From an uncultured Bacteroidota bacterium (GTDB lineage Bacteria; Bacteroidota; Bacteroidia; B-17B0; Aurantibacillaceae): a stretch of DNA of 64,000 nucleotides. Location: NCBI GenBank assembly GCA_903834765.1, contig CAILKE010000050.1, positions 61,722 through 125,721 of the forward strand. The letters run 5' to 3'. Of the stretch, positions 45,983-56,636 are shown in pieces. Within the stretch, counting starts at the first letter, position 1, and each line of letters begins with the position of its first letter. The position numbers and the translations under genes are program-made. The notes below the pieces were generated by a model that saw only the letters and a program-made list of their open reading frames with translations, was not told the origin of the DNA and searched no databases.

Positions 45983-46573
45983 TTATTTTCCAGGTGTTTT
46001 TGGTGTAGTTTTAGTTCCGCCTTGAGGCTTTACTGATCCTTGAGCGCCAGGGATTACTGCTGCAGGCATTGATTCTAATTTTTTCTTTACTAATTGTAAA
46101 ATATCTTCAGCTGCTTCAGAATATAATACATTACCTGTACTTGTATCTAATACATATTTGTAACCATTTTCTTTAGCAACTAAATCAATTCCTTTTTTAG
46201 CTTTATCATAAATTGGTTTCGACATTTCGCCATATTTACGCTGGTAATCTTGTTGAGCAGATGCTTTGAAATCTTCGATTCGTTTATTTAAATCTTGTAA
46301 TTCTTTTTCTTTAGCTTGTTTTACTAAGTCAGGTTGATTTTGACCATTAGCCATATAATCTTGATACTTAGTTTGCAATTCTGTTTCCATAGTTGCTACT
46401 TGTTTTTCTAAATCCTTTAAATAGCTTTGAGCTAATTCTTGAGCTACTTTACTTTCAGGCATCATAGTTATTAATGAATCTAACTGAATATGTGCAATTT
46501 TTTGAGCTTGAGCCATAACTACTGAACCAACTGTTAATGCTACTATGGCAACTGATTTTACTAACTTTTTCAT
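45983..46573 (-). CDS. OmpH/Skp family periplasmic chaperone (second copy)
   Basis: This 196-residue OmpH-family protein has a signal peptide ending at AQAQ (about 24). A long charged helical section (about 40-130, ELAQSYLKDLEKQVATMETELQ) forms the tentacle-like coiled coils of Skp, then KPIYDKAKKGIDLVAKENGYKYVLDTSTGNVLY closes the body. A Pro/Gly/Lys-rich tail (about 170-196) follows. Skp holds unfolded outer-membrane proteins in the periplasm for BamA. It is the last gene of the operon, 48 bp after the other copy. Confidence 0.92.
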   Translation of the reverse strand: MKKLVKSVAIVALTVGSVVMAQAQKIAHIQLDSLITMMPESKVAQELAQSYLKDLEKQVATMETELQTKYQDYMANGQNQPDLVKQAKEKELQDLNKRIEDFKASAQQDYQRKYGEMSKPIYDKAKKGIDLVAKENGYKYVLDTSTGNVLYSEAAEDILQLVKKKLESMPAAVIPGAQGSVKPQGGTKTTPKTPGK

Positions 46574-46621
46574 TGTTTTGTTTATGTTTTTTTGATTTAT
46601 TGATTTCTATGTTTGATTTAA

Positions 46622-47140
46622 TTATTTTTTATTGTAACCCATAAATGTAATGACGTCTTCGCTTTTATCATATTTACTGTTAGAGTATAATAATGCTACT
46701 TGACCTGCTTTATCGAAAATGAATGCTAATCCTGCTTTTTCAGCCACTTGTTTTACAGCACTATATACTTTATCTTGAATTGGTTTCACAAGTTCCATAC
46801 GTTTTTTAAATAACTCACCATCTACACCAAAACGCGCTTTTTGCAATTCTTTAACTTCCTTTTCTTTATTGATGATTTCATTTTCACGTTTCTTTCTCAT
46901 ATCATCTGTCAATAAAACAGACTCTGCTTGGTATATTTTATAAAGCTTATCTATTTCGCCATACTTTGCTTCTATTTCTTTTTGCCAATCAACTGATGTT
47001 TTATCAATTTCGGTTTGTGCCGCTTTATACTCAGGTATTTTACCTAAAATATAATCGGTGTCTACATATCCCATTTTTTGCGCAAATGATACACTTGCTG
47101 TGGTAAGGACTACTAGTGCTACTAAAATTACTTTTTTCAT
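46622..47140 (-). CDS. OmpH/Skp family periplasmic chaperone (first copy)
   Basis: This 172-residue protein has a signal peptide ending near FAQK (about 20). Next is GYVDTDYILGKIPEYKAAQTEI, the OmpH start seen across Bacteroidota, a coiled-coil middle (about 45-115) and a closing VAEKAGLAFIFDKAGQVALLY. It is 92 bp downstream of bamA. The two tandem copies are clearly diverged, so they are an old pair and may serve different clients. Confidence 0.93.
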   Translation of the reverse strand: MKKVILVALVVLTTASVSFAQKMGYVDTDYILGKIPEYKAAQTEIDKTSVDWQKEIEAKYGEIDKLYKIYQAESVLLTDDMRKKRENEIINKEKEVKELQKARFGVDGELFKKRMELVKPIQDKVYSAVKQVAEKAGLAFIFDKAGQVALLYSNSKYDKSEDVITFMGYNKK

Positions 47141-47232
47141 GATCTTAAATTTATTGTTTTATGAATTCTCCAACTCTAAATCATAACGTGTGCCAAGGTA
47201 CTATTATTTTACGAATTAACATTTTTTTGGGT

Positions 47233-49800
47233 TTATAACTCTCCTAAGGCTGCTCCTAATGTAAAGTGGAATTGACCTTTTCCATTACCCGAGTTTGGAT
47301 TCCCCGGAATATTATCAAAGCCCCAACCATAATCTAAACCTAATAATCCAAACATTGGTAAATACACTCGCAAACCAAAACCAGCACTCCGTTTTACTTG
47401 GAAAGGATTAAAGTCTTTATACTTAGCCCAGGTATTTCCTCCTTCAGCAAAAGCTAAAACAAAAATAGTTGCTTGAGGATTTAAAGAGATTGGATACCGT
47501 AACTCCATCGTGTAACGTGCACATAAAGGATCACCACTTGAACTAGAAACAGAATTATCTGTGTAACCACGCAACCCAATGATTTCACGAGCCACAAAGT
47601 TTTGATAGCCACTTAAACCGCTACCACCCATATAATAACGTTCGAATGGAGAAACGCCAACACTCTTATTATAGTATCCTAAAATACCATAACCAATTTT
47701 TGTACGTAATACTAAATTACGAGCCTCTTTACCTTCGCCAGCTTTTTTATTAGTTAACTGTGTATACCACTCAGCGGTGAATTTGTATTTTTGATATTCA
47801 ATAAAATGATAACGATCGGCTGGTTCAGAAGTAACATAATCTTTTCCATTAAATAAAGAATATGGCGGCGTGTACTGCGCTAAGAAAGAGAAGTTTGAGC
47901 CATTTTTTGGAAAAATGGCTTGATCAAGGCTATTACGAGTTATATGAATTTTCACATTTAAATCATTCGAATAACCATTTGCAAAAATGAAAGAGTAATA
48001 ATTAAATAATTCATAATAGTTGTAACTCACATCAGTATATAATGAGAAAAAGTCATCCGGTTTTTTTAATCGTTTACCAAAACCAACTGAACCGCCTGTA
48101 ATAAACATTCCACTGAATAAAGGGTTTAATACAGTATTTCCCGCATCATCTTTTTTTGTTCTACTAACATCTGAATTACGGAAACGAGAGTGAAATGCAG
48201 ACACGCTTAAGGAATTAGGCTTTTTACCACCTAACCAAGGCTCTGTAAATGAAATATTATACGATTGATAATATACACCATTTGTTTGCGCACGAATACT
48301 AAATTTTTGTCCATCTCCTGTTGGTAAAGGGCTCCATGATTTGGGTTTAAAAATATTGCGCATCGAGAAATTATTGAACGATAAACCCAACGTTCCAACA
48401 ACACGGCCTCCGCCCCAACCACCAGATAACTCAACCTGATCAGAAGGTTTTTCTTGTACCTTGTATTCAATATCTACTGTTCCGTTTGCGGGATTTGGTG
48501 TAGGTGTAACGCCCATTTTTTCAGGATCGAAATAACCTAACTGACTTAACTCACGTTGTGTACGTATTATGTCTGAACGACGGAATAACTGACCTGGTCT
48601 TGTTCTAATTTCACGATAGATAACATGATCGTTTGTTTTAGCATTACCCAATACTGTTACTTTATTGATAGTGGCTTGCTTTCCTTCATACATATTGATT
48701 TGCAAATCAATAGTATCGTTGTGCACATTAACTTCTTGAGGAGTCACGTTAAAAAACAAATAACCATCATCCATGTACAAAGATGAAATATCATAACCAT
48801 TAGGATTCATAAATAATTTTTGATCCAATTCGGTTTGATCAAAGATATCTCCTTTTTTAATATTTAAAATAGTGTCTAATTGGCCACTACGGTATTTTGC
48901 ATTTCCTTGCCATTTGATATCACCAAAATAGTATTTATGTCCTTCATCTACAGTAATATCAATATCCACTCTGTTTTTCTTTACAAAATACACAGTATCT
49001 TTTGCGATACGCGCATCTCTATAACCTTTACCATTATATTTTGCAACAATCGTTGGTAAATCTTTTTCCAAGTTATCTTCTAAGTATTTACCAGAATTCC
49101 AAAACGTATATAACTTAAAAGGTTTACTATCCTTCATTTTACGACGAAGTTTACCACTTGATATAATCGTATTACCATAAATATTTAAACTATGAATACG
49201 AACACGTTTGCCTTTAACCACATCAATGTTTAGAATGACATGTGGCGTTTTAGCTGTTTTATCAACGTTTTGGGTGATATTAACTTGCGTGTGATAAAAT
49301 CCTTTATTCACATAAAAATCGCGTACGATATTTTTGATGTAACCAATTGTAAAATCTGTAATTACTTTTCCTGGCACTAATCTTAGTTTTCCACGAATAT
49401 CATCCGCATCATTTTTCTTAACATTATTACTAAATCCGAACTTAGTAAGGCGAGGTTTTTCAACAACCACAATGTTTATGAAAGCTTCTTTTTCAATTGT
49501 TTTTAATAAATAAATCTGTACATCTTCAAATAGTCCCTGTTTCCATAGTGATTTAATCGCCTCAGCTATTTTATCTCCTGGTAATTGAATCTTATCTCCT
49601 TCCTGTAAGCCTGATAATAAACGTACAACACTTTTATCTGTAAAGTCGGAACAAGTAACACTTACCGAAGCAATGCTAAATTCTTTTGGTTTGGCATAAT
49701 CGAGTGACGGCATGGATGTCGAATCGCCTGAAATTTGGGCCATACCAGCTAAACTAACAGCAAACAAAAATAAAAAAAGTGTATGTTTTAAAAATATCAT
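47233..49800 (-). CDS. bamA: Outer-membrane protein assembly factor BamA
   Basis: This 855-residue outer-membrane insertase has a signal peptide (about 1-21) and tandem POTRA domains (about 40-430; for example KVTVLGNAKTNDHVIYREIRTRPGQLFRRSDI). The C-terminal 16-strand barrel follows (about 445-855), with the segment LRGYTDNSVSSSSGDPL in place of the usual VRGF/Y loop motif, and an end GKGQFHFTLGAALGEL. Its start overlaps the uppS stop by 4 bp (ATGA) and two skp genes follow, the standard Bacteroidota order for lipid carrier, insertase and chaperones. Confidence 0.96.
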   Translation of the reverse strand: MIFLKHTLFLFLFAVSLAGMAQISGDSTSMPSLDYAKPKEFSIASVSVTCSDFTDKSVVRLLSGLQEGDKIQLPGDKIAEAIKSLWKQGLFEDVQIYLLKTIEKEAFINIVVVEKPRLTKFGFSNNVKKNDADDIRGKLRLVPGKVITDFTIGYIKNIVRDFYVNKGFYHTQVNITQNVDKTAKTPHVILNIDVVKGKRVRIHSLNIYGNTIISSGKLRRKMKDSKPFKLYTFWNSGKYLEDNLEKDLPTIVAKYNGKGYRDARIAKDTVYFVKKNRVDIDITVDEGHKYYFGDIKWQGNAKYRSGQLDTILNIKKGDIFDQTELDQKLFMNPNGYDISSLYMDDGYLFFNVTPQEVNVHNDTIDLQINMYEGKQATINKVTVLGNAKTNDHVIYREIRTRPGQLFRRSDIIRTQRELSQLGYFDPEKMGVTPTPNPANGTVDIEYKVQEKPSDQVELSGGWGGGRVVGTLGLSFNNFSMRNIFKPKSWSPLPTGDGQKFSIRAQTNGVYYQSYNISFTEPWLGGKKPNSLSVSAFHSRFRNSDVSRTKKDDAGNTVLNPLFSGMFITGGSVGFGKRLKKPDDFFSLYTDVSYNYYELFNYYSFIFANGYSNDLNVKIHITRNSLDQAIFPKNGSNFSFLAQYTPPYSLFNGKDYVTSEPADRYHFIEYQKYKFTAEWYTQLTNKKAGEGKEARNLVLRTKIGYGILGYYNKSVGVSPFERYYMGGSGLSGYQNFVAREIIGLRGYTDNSVSSSSGDPLCARYTMELRYPISLNPQATIFVLAFAEGGNTWAKYKDFNPFQVKRSAGFGLRVYLPMFGLLGLDYGWGFDNIPGNPNSGNGKGQFHFTLGAALGEL

Positions 49801-50549
49801 TCAGATGGTTGCGTTAGTTGCTCACTCGTTTTTCCAAAACGGCGTTCGCGATTCTGATAATTAAGTATGGCGGTAAATAAATCTTCTTTTCTAAAATCTG
49901 GCCACAATGTTTCTGTGAAATAAAACTCGGCATAGGCCAACTGCCATAATAAAAAATTACTGATGCGATGCTCTCCACTTGTGCGAATCATTAATTCAGG
50001 GTCAGGAATATCTTTAGTGCATAAATAGTGATCTATATTTTCTTCTGAAATATCTTCGCTCTCTATTTTTCCATTTTTTACATCAACTGCTATTTGCTTT
50101 ATGGCATTAATGATTTCCCATTTAGAGGAATAGCTTAACGCTAGCACTAAAGTAAGACCTGTATTTTTTGAAGTTAAATCTATAGACTCGTTTAACTCAG
50201 CTAAGCAAGCGGGAGGTAAAGAATTCAAATTTCCTATAGCTTGTAAGCGCACATTTTTTTTATGGAGTTTCTCCGTTTCCATACTGATAGTAGAAACGAG
50301 TAATTCCATTAATGCATCTACTTCTTCTTTGGGGCGGTTCCAATTTTCGGTGCTAAAAGCATAAAGAGTAATAAATTTAACTCCAGACTGACCAGCTCCT
50401 TCTACTACATCACGAACAGAATTAACCCCTTCGTAATGCCCATATATACGGTTTTCACCTTGTTGCTTAGCCCAACGCCCATTACCATCCATGATGATAG
50501 CAATGTGTTGTGGAACTTTTGTTTTATCTATTTGATCTATTAAGCTCAT
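49797..50549 (-). CDS. uppS: Isoprenyl transferase (undecaprenyl diphosphate synthase)
   Basis: This 250-residue cis-prenyltransferase makes undecaprenyl diphosphate, the lipid carrier used by MraY and LPS enzymes. The motifs are HIAIIMDGNGRWAKQQG (about 15-31, Mg-binding Asp), FITLYAFSTENWNRP (about 65-79), ALSYSSKWEI, and the C-terminal DPELMIRTSGEHRISNFLLWQLAYAEFYF. The ATG at 50549 is preferred; a TTG at 50552 adds one residue. It is the first gene of the operon with bamA and skp. Confidence 0.96.
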   Translation of the reverse strand: MSLIDQIDKTKVPQHIAIIMDGNGRWAKQQGENRIYGHYEGVNSVRDVVEGAGQSGVKFITLYAFSTENWNRPKEEVDALMELLVSTISMETEKLHKKNVRLQAIGNLNSLPPACLAELNESIDLTSKNTGLTLVLALSYSSKWEIINAIKQIAVDVKNGKIESEDISEENIDHYLCTKDIPDPELMIRTSGEHRISNFLLWQLAYAEFYFTETLWPDFRKEDLFTAILNYQNRERRFGKTSEQLTQPSE

Positions 50550-50689
50550 CAAAATTTATGAACGACGAATTTACACTTTTAGCCGAAATACGGCAACTTT
50601 TAAGCATTTTTAGTCTTAAAATGTGTTAATTAAATCCTATAATAAAAAATGAGATAATTTCTGATTGAAATAATGCCAAAATTCCGAAA

Positions 50690-51301
50690 TTATTTTTTTC
50701 CTTTAGTCTTTTCCTTGTTCCAGGTTTTGTATTCGTTTTGTTGTTCGGGGCGGAAAGCTGGCGCACGGCGCAATGGCTCACAGGGTTTTAAGGTCGCGTA
50801 ACAATCGGCAGGTAATTGTTGGTAAAGCGCAGTACCTTTGGTTTTCCAAGCAATCATATCATCACTCACCTCTTTCACTACTTTTCCAGGATTACCAACT
50901 ACTACTTTTCGATCTTCGATAATGGTATCAGCTGGCACAAAACATAACGCGCCAATGATGCAATTATCGCCAATCACACAATTATCCATCACTACAGCGT
51001 TCATCCCCACCAATACATTTTTACCAATGGTACCGCCATGAATGATAGCACCATGACCAATATGAGCAGCTTCTTTTAACAAAACCGTTGTTCCGGGAAA
51101 CATGTGTATAGTACAGTTTTCCTGAACGTTACAACCATCTTCGATAATAATTTGTCCCCAATCGCCACGAATGGCTGCACCCGGGCCAACATAAACATCT
51201 TTACCAATAATTACATTACCAGTAACAGTAGCATTGGGATGAATAAATGCTGTTTTATGTATAACAGGCTTATAGCCGTTGAATTCAAAAATATTTGCCA
51301 T
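50690..51301 (-). CDS. Hexapeptide-repeat protein, PaaY-like (gamma carbonic anhydrase fold)
   Basis: This 203-residue left-handed beta-helix protein has hexapeptide repeats from about 18 to 140 (FIHPNATVTGNVIIGKDVYVGPGAAIRGDW). Metal-type histidines occur in CTIHMFPG and AHIGHGAIIHG, the gamma-carbonic-anhydrase pattern. The tail EVSDDMIAWKTKGTALYQQLPADC...PAFRPEQ resembles PaaY, a thioesterase/carbonic-anhydrase-like protein, but no phenylacetate pathway gene is near. A basic end (KEKTKGKK) follows. Activity is uncertain: carbonic anhydrase, thioesterase or acyltransferase. Confidence 0.85.
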   Translation of the reverse strand: MANIFEFNGYKPVIHKTAFIHPNATVTGNVIIGKDVYVGPGAAIRGDWGQIIIEDGCNVQENCTIHMFPGTTVLLKEAAHIGHGAIIHGGTIGKNVLVGMNAVVMDNCVIGDNCIIGALCFVPADTIIEDRKVVVGNPGKVVKEVSDDMIAWKTKGTALYQQLPADCYATLKPCEPLRRAPAFRPEQQNEYKTWNKEKTKGKK

Positions 51302-51405
51302 AGGATTTTATTATTAAATTATTGAACGCTGATGATGCTGGTGATTATGAATAGATAAGATTTTTTTAATCATATTGAATCTGTGCTATCTGCCTTACAT
51401 TTATA

Positions 51406-52989
51406 TTAAAACTCACTCTTTAAATGAAACTTAATGTCTGGAAATTTTTCCTGAGCCATCTGTAATAACCATGCAGACTCAGCTAAGAATACCAATCTGT
51501 TTTCTTTATCGTAGGCAATGTGATTGGCCTTATCTATTAAAAATTCTTCTAGTTTCTTTTTATCACTGCATTCTATCCAAAGAGCTTTGTATAAATTGAT
51601 GCTATCATAACCACAAGATGCATTATACTCCGATTTTAAACGATGCTGAATAACTTCGAACTGTAAAGCTCCAACGGTACCAACCACTTTTCGGCCATCT
51701 GTTTTTTTGGTAAATAATTGCGCTACTCCTTCATCTGTCAATTGCTCTAATCCTTTTTGCAGTTGTTTTGTTTTCATTGGATCGAGGTTAGTCACATATT
51801 TAAATAACTCTGGTGAGAAACTTGGTATTCCTTTGAAATTATACTTGGCACCTTCTGTTAAGGTATCACCAATTTTAAAATTACCAGCATCATACAACCC
51901 AATCACATCACCAGGATATGATTCATCAATCACTGATTTTTGCTGAGCCATAAAAGCGGTAGGATTACTAAAGCGCATGTCTTTTTTTTCACGTACATTA
52001 TAGTAATATTTATTACGTTCAAATTTCCCTGATACAATTCGTAAAAATGCAATTCGATCGCGGTGTTTGGGATCTAAGTTGGCGTGAATTTTAAAAATAA
52101 AACCACTGAACTTTGCTGAGTCCGGTTCGATATGTCCTACAACATCTGTATCTCTGCCTTGAGGCGTGGGGGCAATCTCTACGAAGCAATCCAATAATTC
52201 TTTGATGCCAAAATTATTAACGGCACTACCAAAAAACACAGGACTTACATTTGCTTTTAAATATTCTCGTTTATCAAAATCGTCATAAACCCCATCAATC
52301 AAAGTAATATCATCACGCAATTGATTGGCAAAATCTTCACTAATATATTTTTCGATTTCACTATCATTGACATTATCTAATGTTACACTTTCTTCTACCG
52401 TTGTTTTACTATCGCCTTGAAAAAGTGATAATTTTTTTTCGTATAAATTGTAAACTCCCTTGAATGATTTACCAATGCCTATAGGCCAAGTAAGAGGGCG
52501 CACTCTGATTTTTAATTCCTTTTCAATTTCATCTAATAAATCAAAAGGACTTTGTCCCTCACGATCCATTTTATTAACGAATACAATAACCGGCGTATTT
52601 CGCATACGACAAACCTCTAACAACTTACGTGTTTGAGGCTCTACCCCTTTCACACAGTCAATCACCATAATTACACTATCCACTGCTGATAGAGTGCGGT
52701 ATGTGTCTTCCGCAAAATCTTCGTGACCAGGTGTATCTAAAATATTAACTTTAAAATCACGGTAATCAAATGCCATTACGGATGTAGAAACCGAAATCCC
52801 ACGTTGCTTTTCAATTTCCATAAAATCGGAAGTCGTAGCTTTTTTTATTTTATTTGACTTTACGGCACCTGCGGTTTGAATGGCACCACCAAATAATAAT
52901 AATTTTTCGGTAAGGGTTGTTTTACCTGCATCGGGATGGGCAATAATGGCAAAGGTTTTACGCTTATGTAATTCGTCTAAAAAACTCAT
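51406..52989 (-). CDS. prfC: Peptide chain release factor 3
   Basis: This 527-residue translational GTPase recycles RF1/RF2 from the ribosome after termination. The G1 motif is [15 protein letters not shown] (about 17-31), G2 the switch [11 protein letters not shown] (about 64-74), G3 [16 protein letters not shown] (about 87-102) and G4 NKMDREG (about 141-147), with the RF3-specific domains II and III behind ([22 protein letters not shown] in the G domain, [18 protein letters not shown] near 430). Length is normal. It lies between the PaaY-like gene and secA on the same strand, with its own gap of about 115 bp. Confidence 0.97.
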   Translation of the reverse strand: MSFLDELHKRKTFAIIAHPDAGKTTLTEKLLLFGGAIQTAGAVKSNKIKKATTSDFMEIEKQRGISVSTSVMAFDYRDFKVNILDTPGHEDFAEDTYRTLSAVDSVIMVIDCVKGVEPQTRKLLEVCRMRNTPVIVFVNKMDREGQSPFDLLDEIEKELKIRVRPLTWPIGIGKSFKGVYNLYEKKLSLFQGDSKTTVEESVTLDNVNDSEIEKYISEDFANQLRDDITLIDGVYDDFDKREYLKANVSPVFFGSAVNNFGIKELLDCFVEIAPTPQGRDTDVVGHIEPDSAKFSGFIFKIHANLDPKHRDRIAFLRIVSGKFERNKYYYNVREKKDMRFSNPTAFMAQQKSVIDESYPGDVIGLYDAGNFKIGDTLTEGAKYNFKGIPSFSPELFKYVTNLDPMKTKQLQKGLEQLTDEGVAQLFTKKTDGRKVVGTVGALQFEVIQHRLKSEYNASCGYDSINLYKALWIECSDKKKLEEFLIDKANHIAYDKENRLVFLAESAWLLQMAQEKFPDIKFHLKSEF

Positions 52990-53060
52990 GTTGTGTTAAA
53001 AATTAAGATGGTAAATATAGTAAAAAACAAGGAAGGGCATGAGTTACAAATCATCTCATA

Positions 53061-53090
53061 AAAAAAGCTTTTCTTGCGAAAAGCTTTTTT
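53061..53090 (-). terminator. Terminator of secA (bidirectional form)
   Basis: A perfect 13-bp stem, AAAAAAGCTTTTC (53061-53073) with its complement (53078-53090), has a TTGC loop. T runs lie on both strands. It is 14 bp after the secA stop. Confidence 0.88.
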
Positions 53091-53104
53091 AAATTTAAGA
53101 TTTA

Positions 53105-56100
53105 CTATTGTCCGCCGTGGCAGTTTTTATATTTTTTTCCGCTACCACAAAAACAAGGGTCGTTACGGCCTAAAGTTGCTTCTACGCGAATAGGCTTTTG
53201 TTTAGGCTTTTGAGGCTCTTGTTGCTGTCCTTTTGCTTCTTCTTCGCTTCGACTTTCCACTAATTTTTCTTTAGGTTTTTGTTGCACTTGCTCTTGTGTA
53301 AAACGCGCTTGAGGTAATTTAGGTTTAGCGGTGTTTTCTTCTACTGGCAAACCACCTTTCATTAAAAATGAAATAATGTCTTTACTCGTTTTAGCAATCA
53401 TTTCTCTGAATAAATTAAATGATTCTAATTTATAAACTACCAATGGATCTTTTTGTTCTAACGCAGCATTTTGAACAGATTGTTTTAAATCGTCCATTTC
53501 ACGTAAATGCTCTTTCCAAGAATCATCAATCATCGCTAGGATAATAGTCTTCTCGAAAATTGCCACTAATTCGCGTCCTTGAGAATCATACGCTTTTTTC
53601 AAGTTAGCCATTACCTGTATTGAACGAATGCCATCTGTAAATGGCGTAACAATGTTCTCGAAATTATTATTCGGATTTGTGTAAACATCTTTTACAACAG
53701 GGAAAACAGTTTCAGCAATTTGTGCTGTTTTAAAATGGTAATGTTTTTCGCCTGCTTCAAATAAACGTTGCACTAAATCATTTTCTTTTCCGCTTAAAAA
53801 TTCTTTTTCAGTGAATGGAGATTCGATACCGAAATTTTTGATACATTCAAATGTAAAGCCTTCAAAATCCCTGACAGCATGGTATTCCATAACGATACTA
53901 TCAGCTACTTCGTAAACCATATTAGCAATATCAATACTTATTCTATCACCATAAAGTGCATTACGACGACGTTTATACACCACATCACGTTGTGCATTCA
54001 TCACATCATCGTATTCAATTAAACGTTTACGAGTACCGAAATGATTTTCTTCTACTTTCTTTTGTGCACGTTCAATAGATTTAGAAATCATTGAGTGTTG
54101 AATCACCTCACCTTCTTCTAAGCCCATTCTATCCATTAACGAGGCTATACGCTCGCTTCCAAATAAACGCATTAAATTATCTTCCAAAGACACAAAGAAT
54201 TGAGAGGAACCTGGATCTCCTTGGCGACCAGCACGACCACGTAACTGTCTATCAACGCGTCGAGACTCGTGACGCTCTGTACCTATGATTGCTAAACCAC
54301 CTGCTTCTTTTACACCTGCACCTAATTTAATATCAGTACCACGACCCGCCATGTTAGTAGCAATAGTAACCGTTCCAGCTTGTCCTGCTTCAGCAACAAT
54401 ATCAGCTTCTTTAGCGTGTAACTTGGCATTTAATACATTGTGCTTAATACCTCTTAATTTAAGCATCCGGCTTAATAATTCAGAAATCTCAACACTAGTT
54501 GTACCTACCAATACAGGACGACCTTCAGCAACTAACTTCGCTGTTTGTTCAATCACAGCATTGTATTTTTCGCGTTTTGTTTTGTATACCAAATCTTGGT
54601 CATCTTTACGAGAAATAGGGCGATTAGTAGGAATAACAACCACATCTAATTTATAAATATCCCAAAATTCGTTTGCTTCCGTTTCGGCAGTACCAGTCAT
54701 ACCAGCCAATTTATTATACATACGGAAATAGTTTTGTAAGGTAACAGTTGCGTACGTTTGAGTAGCGGCTTCAATCTTTACATTTTCTTTAGCTTCTAAC
54801 GCTTGGTGCAATCCATCGCTATAACGACGGCCTTCCATGATACGTCCAGTTTGCTCATCTACAATTTTAATTTGTCCATCAGAAATAACATATTCTTGAT
54901 CAATTTCAAATAAAGAATATGCTTTTAATAATTGATTTACGGTATGAATACGTTCGCTTTTCACACTAAAATCACGCATCAACAATTCTTTTCGAGCAAT
55001 TTTTTCTTTTGGATCAGCAAAGATTTGTTTTTCTAAATCAGCAATTTCTCCACCTACATTAGGGATGATAAAGAAATGCGGATCATCTGAACTAGCGGTC
55101 ATTAAATCAATACCCTTCTCCGTTAAATCAACGGTATTGTTTTTTTCATCAATCACAAAAAATAATTCTACATCAATTTTATGCATTTCCTTTTGTTGGT
55201 CTTGCATATAATAATTCTCAGTTTTTTGTAATAATGCTTTTACTCCTGGCTCACTTAAAAACTTAATTAATGCACCATTTTTGGGCAAACCACGGTACGC
55301 GCGTAATAATGGGATTCCAGCTTCTTTCTCGTTATTTTCAGAAAATAATCGTTTAGCATCTGTTAAGCAAGATTGAACCATTGCTTTTTGGGCGGCTAAT
55401 AATTTTTCAACGCGAGGTTTAAATTCCATAAACTCATGCTTATCACCTGTAGGCGTTGGGCCCGAAATAATTAATGGAGTACGAGCATCATCAATTAACA
55501 CACTATCCACCTCATCCACAATCGCAAAATTATGTTTACGTTGAACTAATTCATCTACTTCACGCGTCATATTATCACGTAAGTAATCAAAACCAAATTC
55601 GTTATTTGTTCCATAAGTAATATCCGCTAAATAAGCCTTACGACGATAATCGGTGTTAGGCTCATGTTTATCGATACAATCAACGCTTAGACCATGAAAT
55701 TGAAATAATGGAGCATTCCACTCGCTATCTCGTTTTGCTAAATAATTATTTACTGTTACAACATGAACACCGCGACCTGATAAGGCATTTAAAAACACAG
55801 GTAAGGTAGATACGAGGGTTTTACCTTCACCAGTGGCCATTTCAGCTATTTTACCTTGATGTAAAACAGAACCACCAATTAACTGCACATCGTAATGAAC
55901 CATATTCCAAAACACTTCGGTACCTGCAGCTATCCATTTGTTTTTCCAAGCCGCTTGTTCTGAACGTATTTCAATGTTTTTGTGAGTTCTTGCTAATTCT
56001 CTATCATAGTCATTAGCTGTTACAATAATTTCTTCATTTTCAGAAAAACGACGAGAAGTGTCTTTTAAAATAGCATAAGCTTCGGGTAATATCTCTGTTA

Positions 56101-56410
56101 AAGTCTCTTCAATAGTCTTAGTAATTTCTTTTTCAATGCCGTCAATTTCTTTATATAAATCTTCTTTAGCATCAATGTCCAAATCATCCATTTTTTCAAT
56201 ACGGACTTTAAGATCACTTACCTTATTTTGATCAGGTCTGATTGCGTCTTGTATCTTCTCCTTTAAAGCATCAACTTTTGCGCGCAATTGATCGTTTGAT
56301 AAACTGGCAAGTGTAGGATAAATTTCTAAAATTTGATCAACTTGTGGTTGAATGGATTTAATATCTTTTTCGGATTTTGTGCCGAAGAATTTTTTCAGGA
56401 ACGTTAGCAT
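53105..56410 (-). CDS. secA: Preprotein translocase ATPase SecA
   Basis: This 1101-residue motor drives proteins through SecYEG. It has a Walker A region [20 protein letters not shown] (about 189-208), [19 protein letters not shown], the DEAD-type [20 protein letters not shown] (about 295-314), [11 protein letters not shown] and [22 protein letters not shown] in the second motor domain, and a C-terminal zinc motif [17 protein letters not shown]. The extra length over 900 residues comes from an insertion after residue 50 and another near 330-460, as in other Bacteroidota. The start at 56410 ([10 protein letters not shown]) is preferred; 12 extra residues from 56446 are not family-like. Confidence 0.97.
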   Translation of the reverse strand: MLTFLKKFFGTKSEKDIKSIQPQVDQILEIYPTLASLSNDQLRAKVDALKEKIQDAIRPDQNKVSDLKVRIEKMDDLDIDAKEDLYKEIDGIEKEITKTIEETLTEILPEAYAILKDTSRRFSENEEIIVTANDYDRELARTHKNIEIRSEQAAWKNKWIAAGTEVFWNMVHYDVQLIGGSVLHQGKIAEMATGEGKTLVSTLPVFLNALSGRGVHVVTVNNYLAKRDSEWNAPLFQFHGLSVDCIDKHEPNTDYRRKAYLADITYGTNNEFGFDYLRDNMTREVDELVQRKHNFAIVDEVDSVLIDDARTPLIISGPTPTGDKHEFMEFKPRVEKLLAAQKAMVQSCLTDAKRLFSENNEKEAGIPLLRAYRGLPKNGALIKFLSEPGVKALLQKTENYYMQDQQKEMHKIDVELFFVIDEKNNTVDLTEKGIDLMTASSDDPHFFIIPNVGGEIADLEKQIFADPKEKIARKELLMRDFSVKSERIHTVNQLLKAYSLFEIDQEYVISDGQIKIVDEQTGRIMEGRRYSDGLHQALEAKENVKIEAATQTYATVTLQNYFRMYNKLAGMTGTAETEANEFWDIYKLDVVVIPTNRPISRKDDQDLVYKTKREKYNAVIEQTAKLVAEGRPVLVGTTSVEISELLSRMLKLRGIKHNVLNAKLHAKEADIVAEAGQAGTVTIATNMAGRGTDIKLGAGVKEAGGLAIIGTERHESRRVDRQLRGRAGRQGDPGSSQFFVSLEDNLMRLFGSERIASLMDRMGLEEGEVIQHSMISKSIERAQKKVEENHFGTRKRLIEYDDVMNAQRDVVYKRRRNALYGDRISIDIANMVYEVADSIVMEYHAVRDFEGFTFECIKNFGIESPFTEKEFLSGKENDLVQRLFEAGEKHYHFKTAQIAETVFPVVKDVYTNPNNNFENIVTPFTDGIRSIQVMANLKKAYDSQGRELVAIFEKTIILAMIDDSWKEHLREMDDLKQSVQNAALEQKDPLVVYKLESFNLFREMIAKTSKDIISFLMKGGLPVEENTAKPKLPQARFTQEQVQQKPKEKLVESRSEEEAKGQQQEPQKPKQKPIRVEATLGRNDPCFCGSGKKYKNCHGGQ

Positions 56411-56636
56411 AGTGTGATTTAAATTTAAGCTAACGAAAATAAGCATTTTTAAGATGCCAAAATCATATTTTTCGTAAAAAAATCTGCTCGAAGCAAAGAA
56501 ATAATAACTACATCTCTATCCCAGATTCTTCTAACCAAAAATGGTTGATGAATGAAATAAATTTAACCACTTATTGCCTAATCTCAACCACTTACAAAAT
56601 AATAAACTCAACCTAATTATTATTTGTAATTTAGTA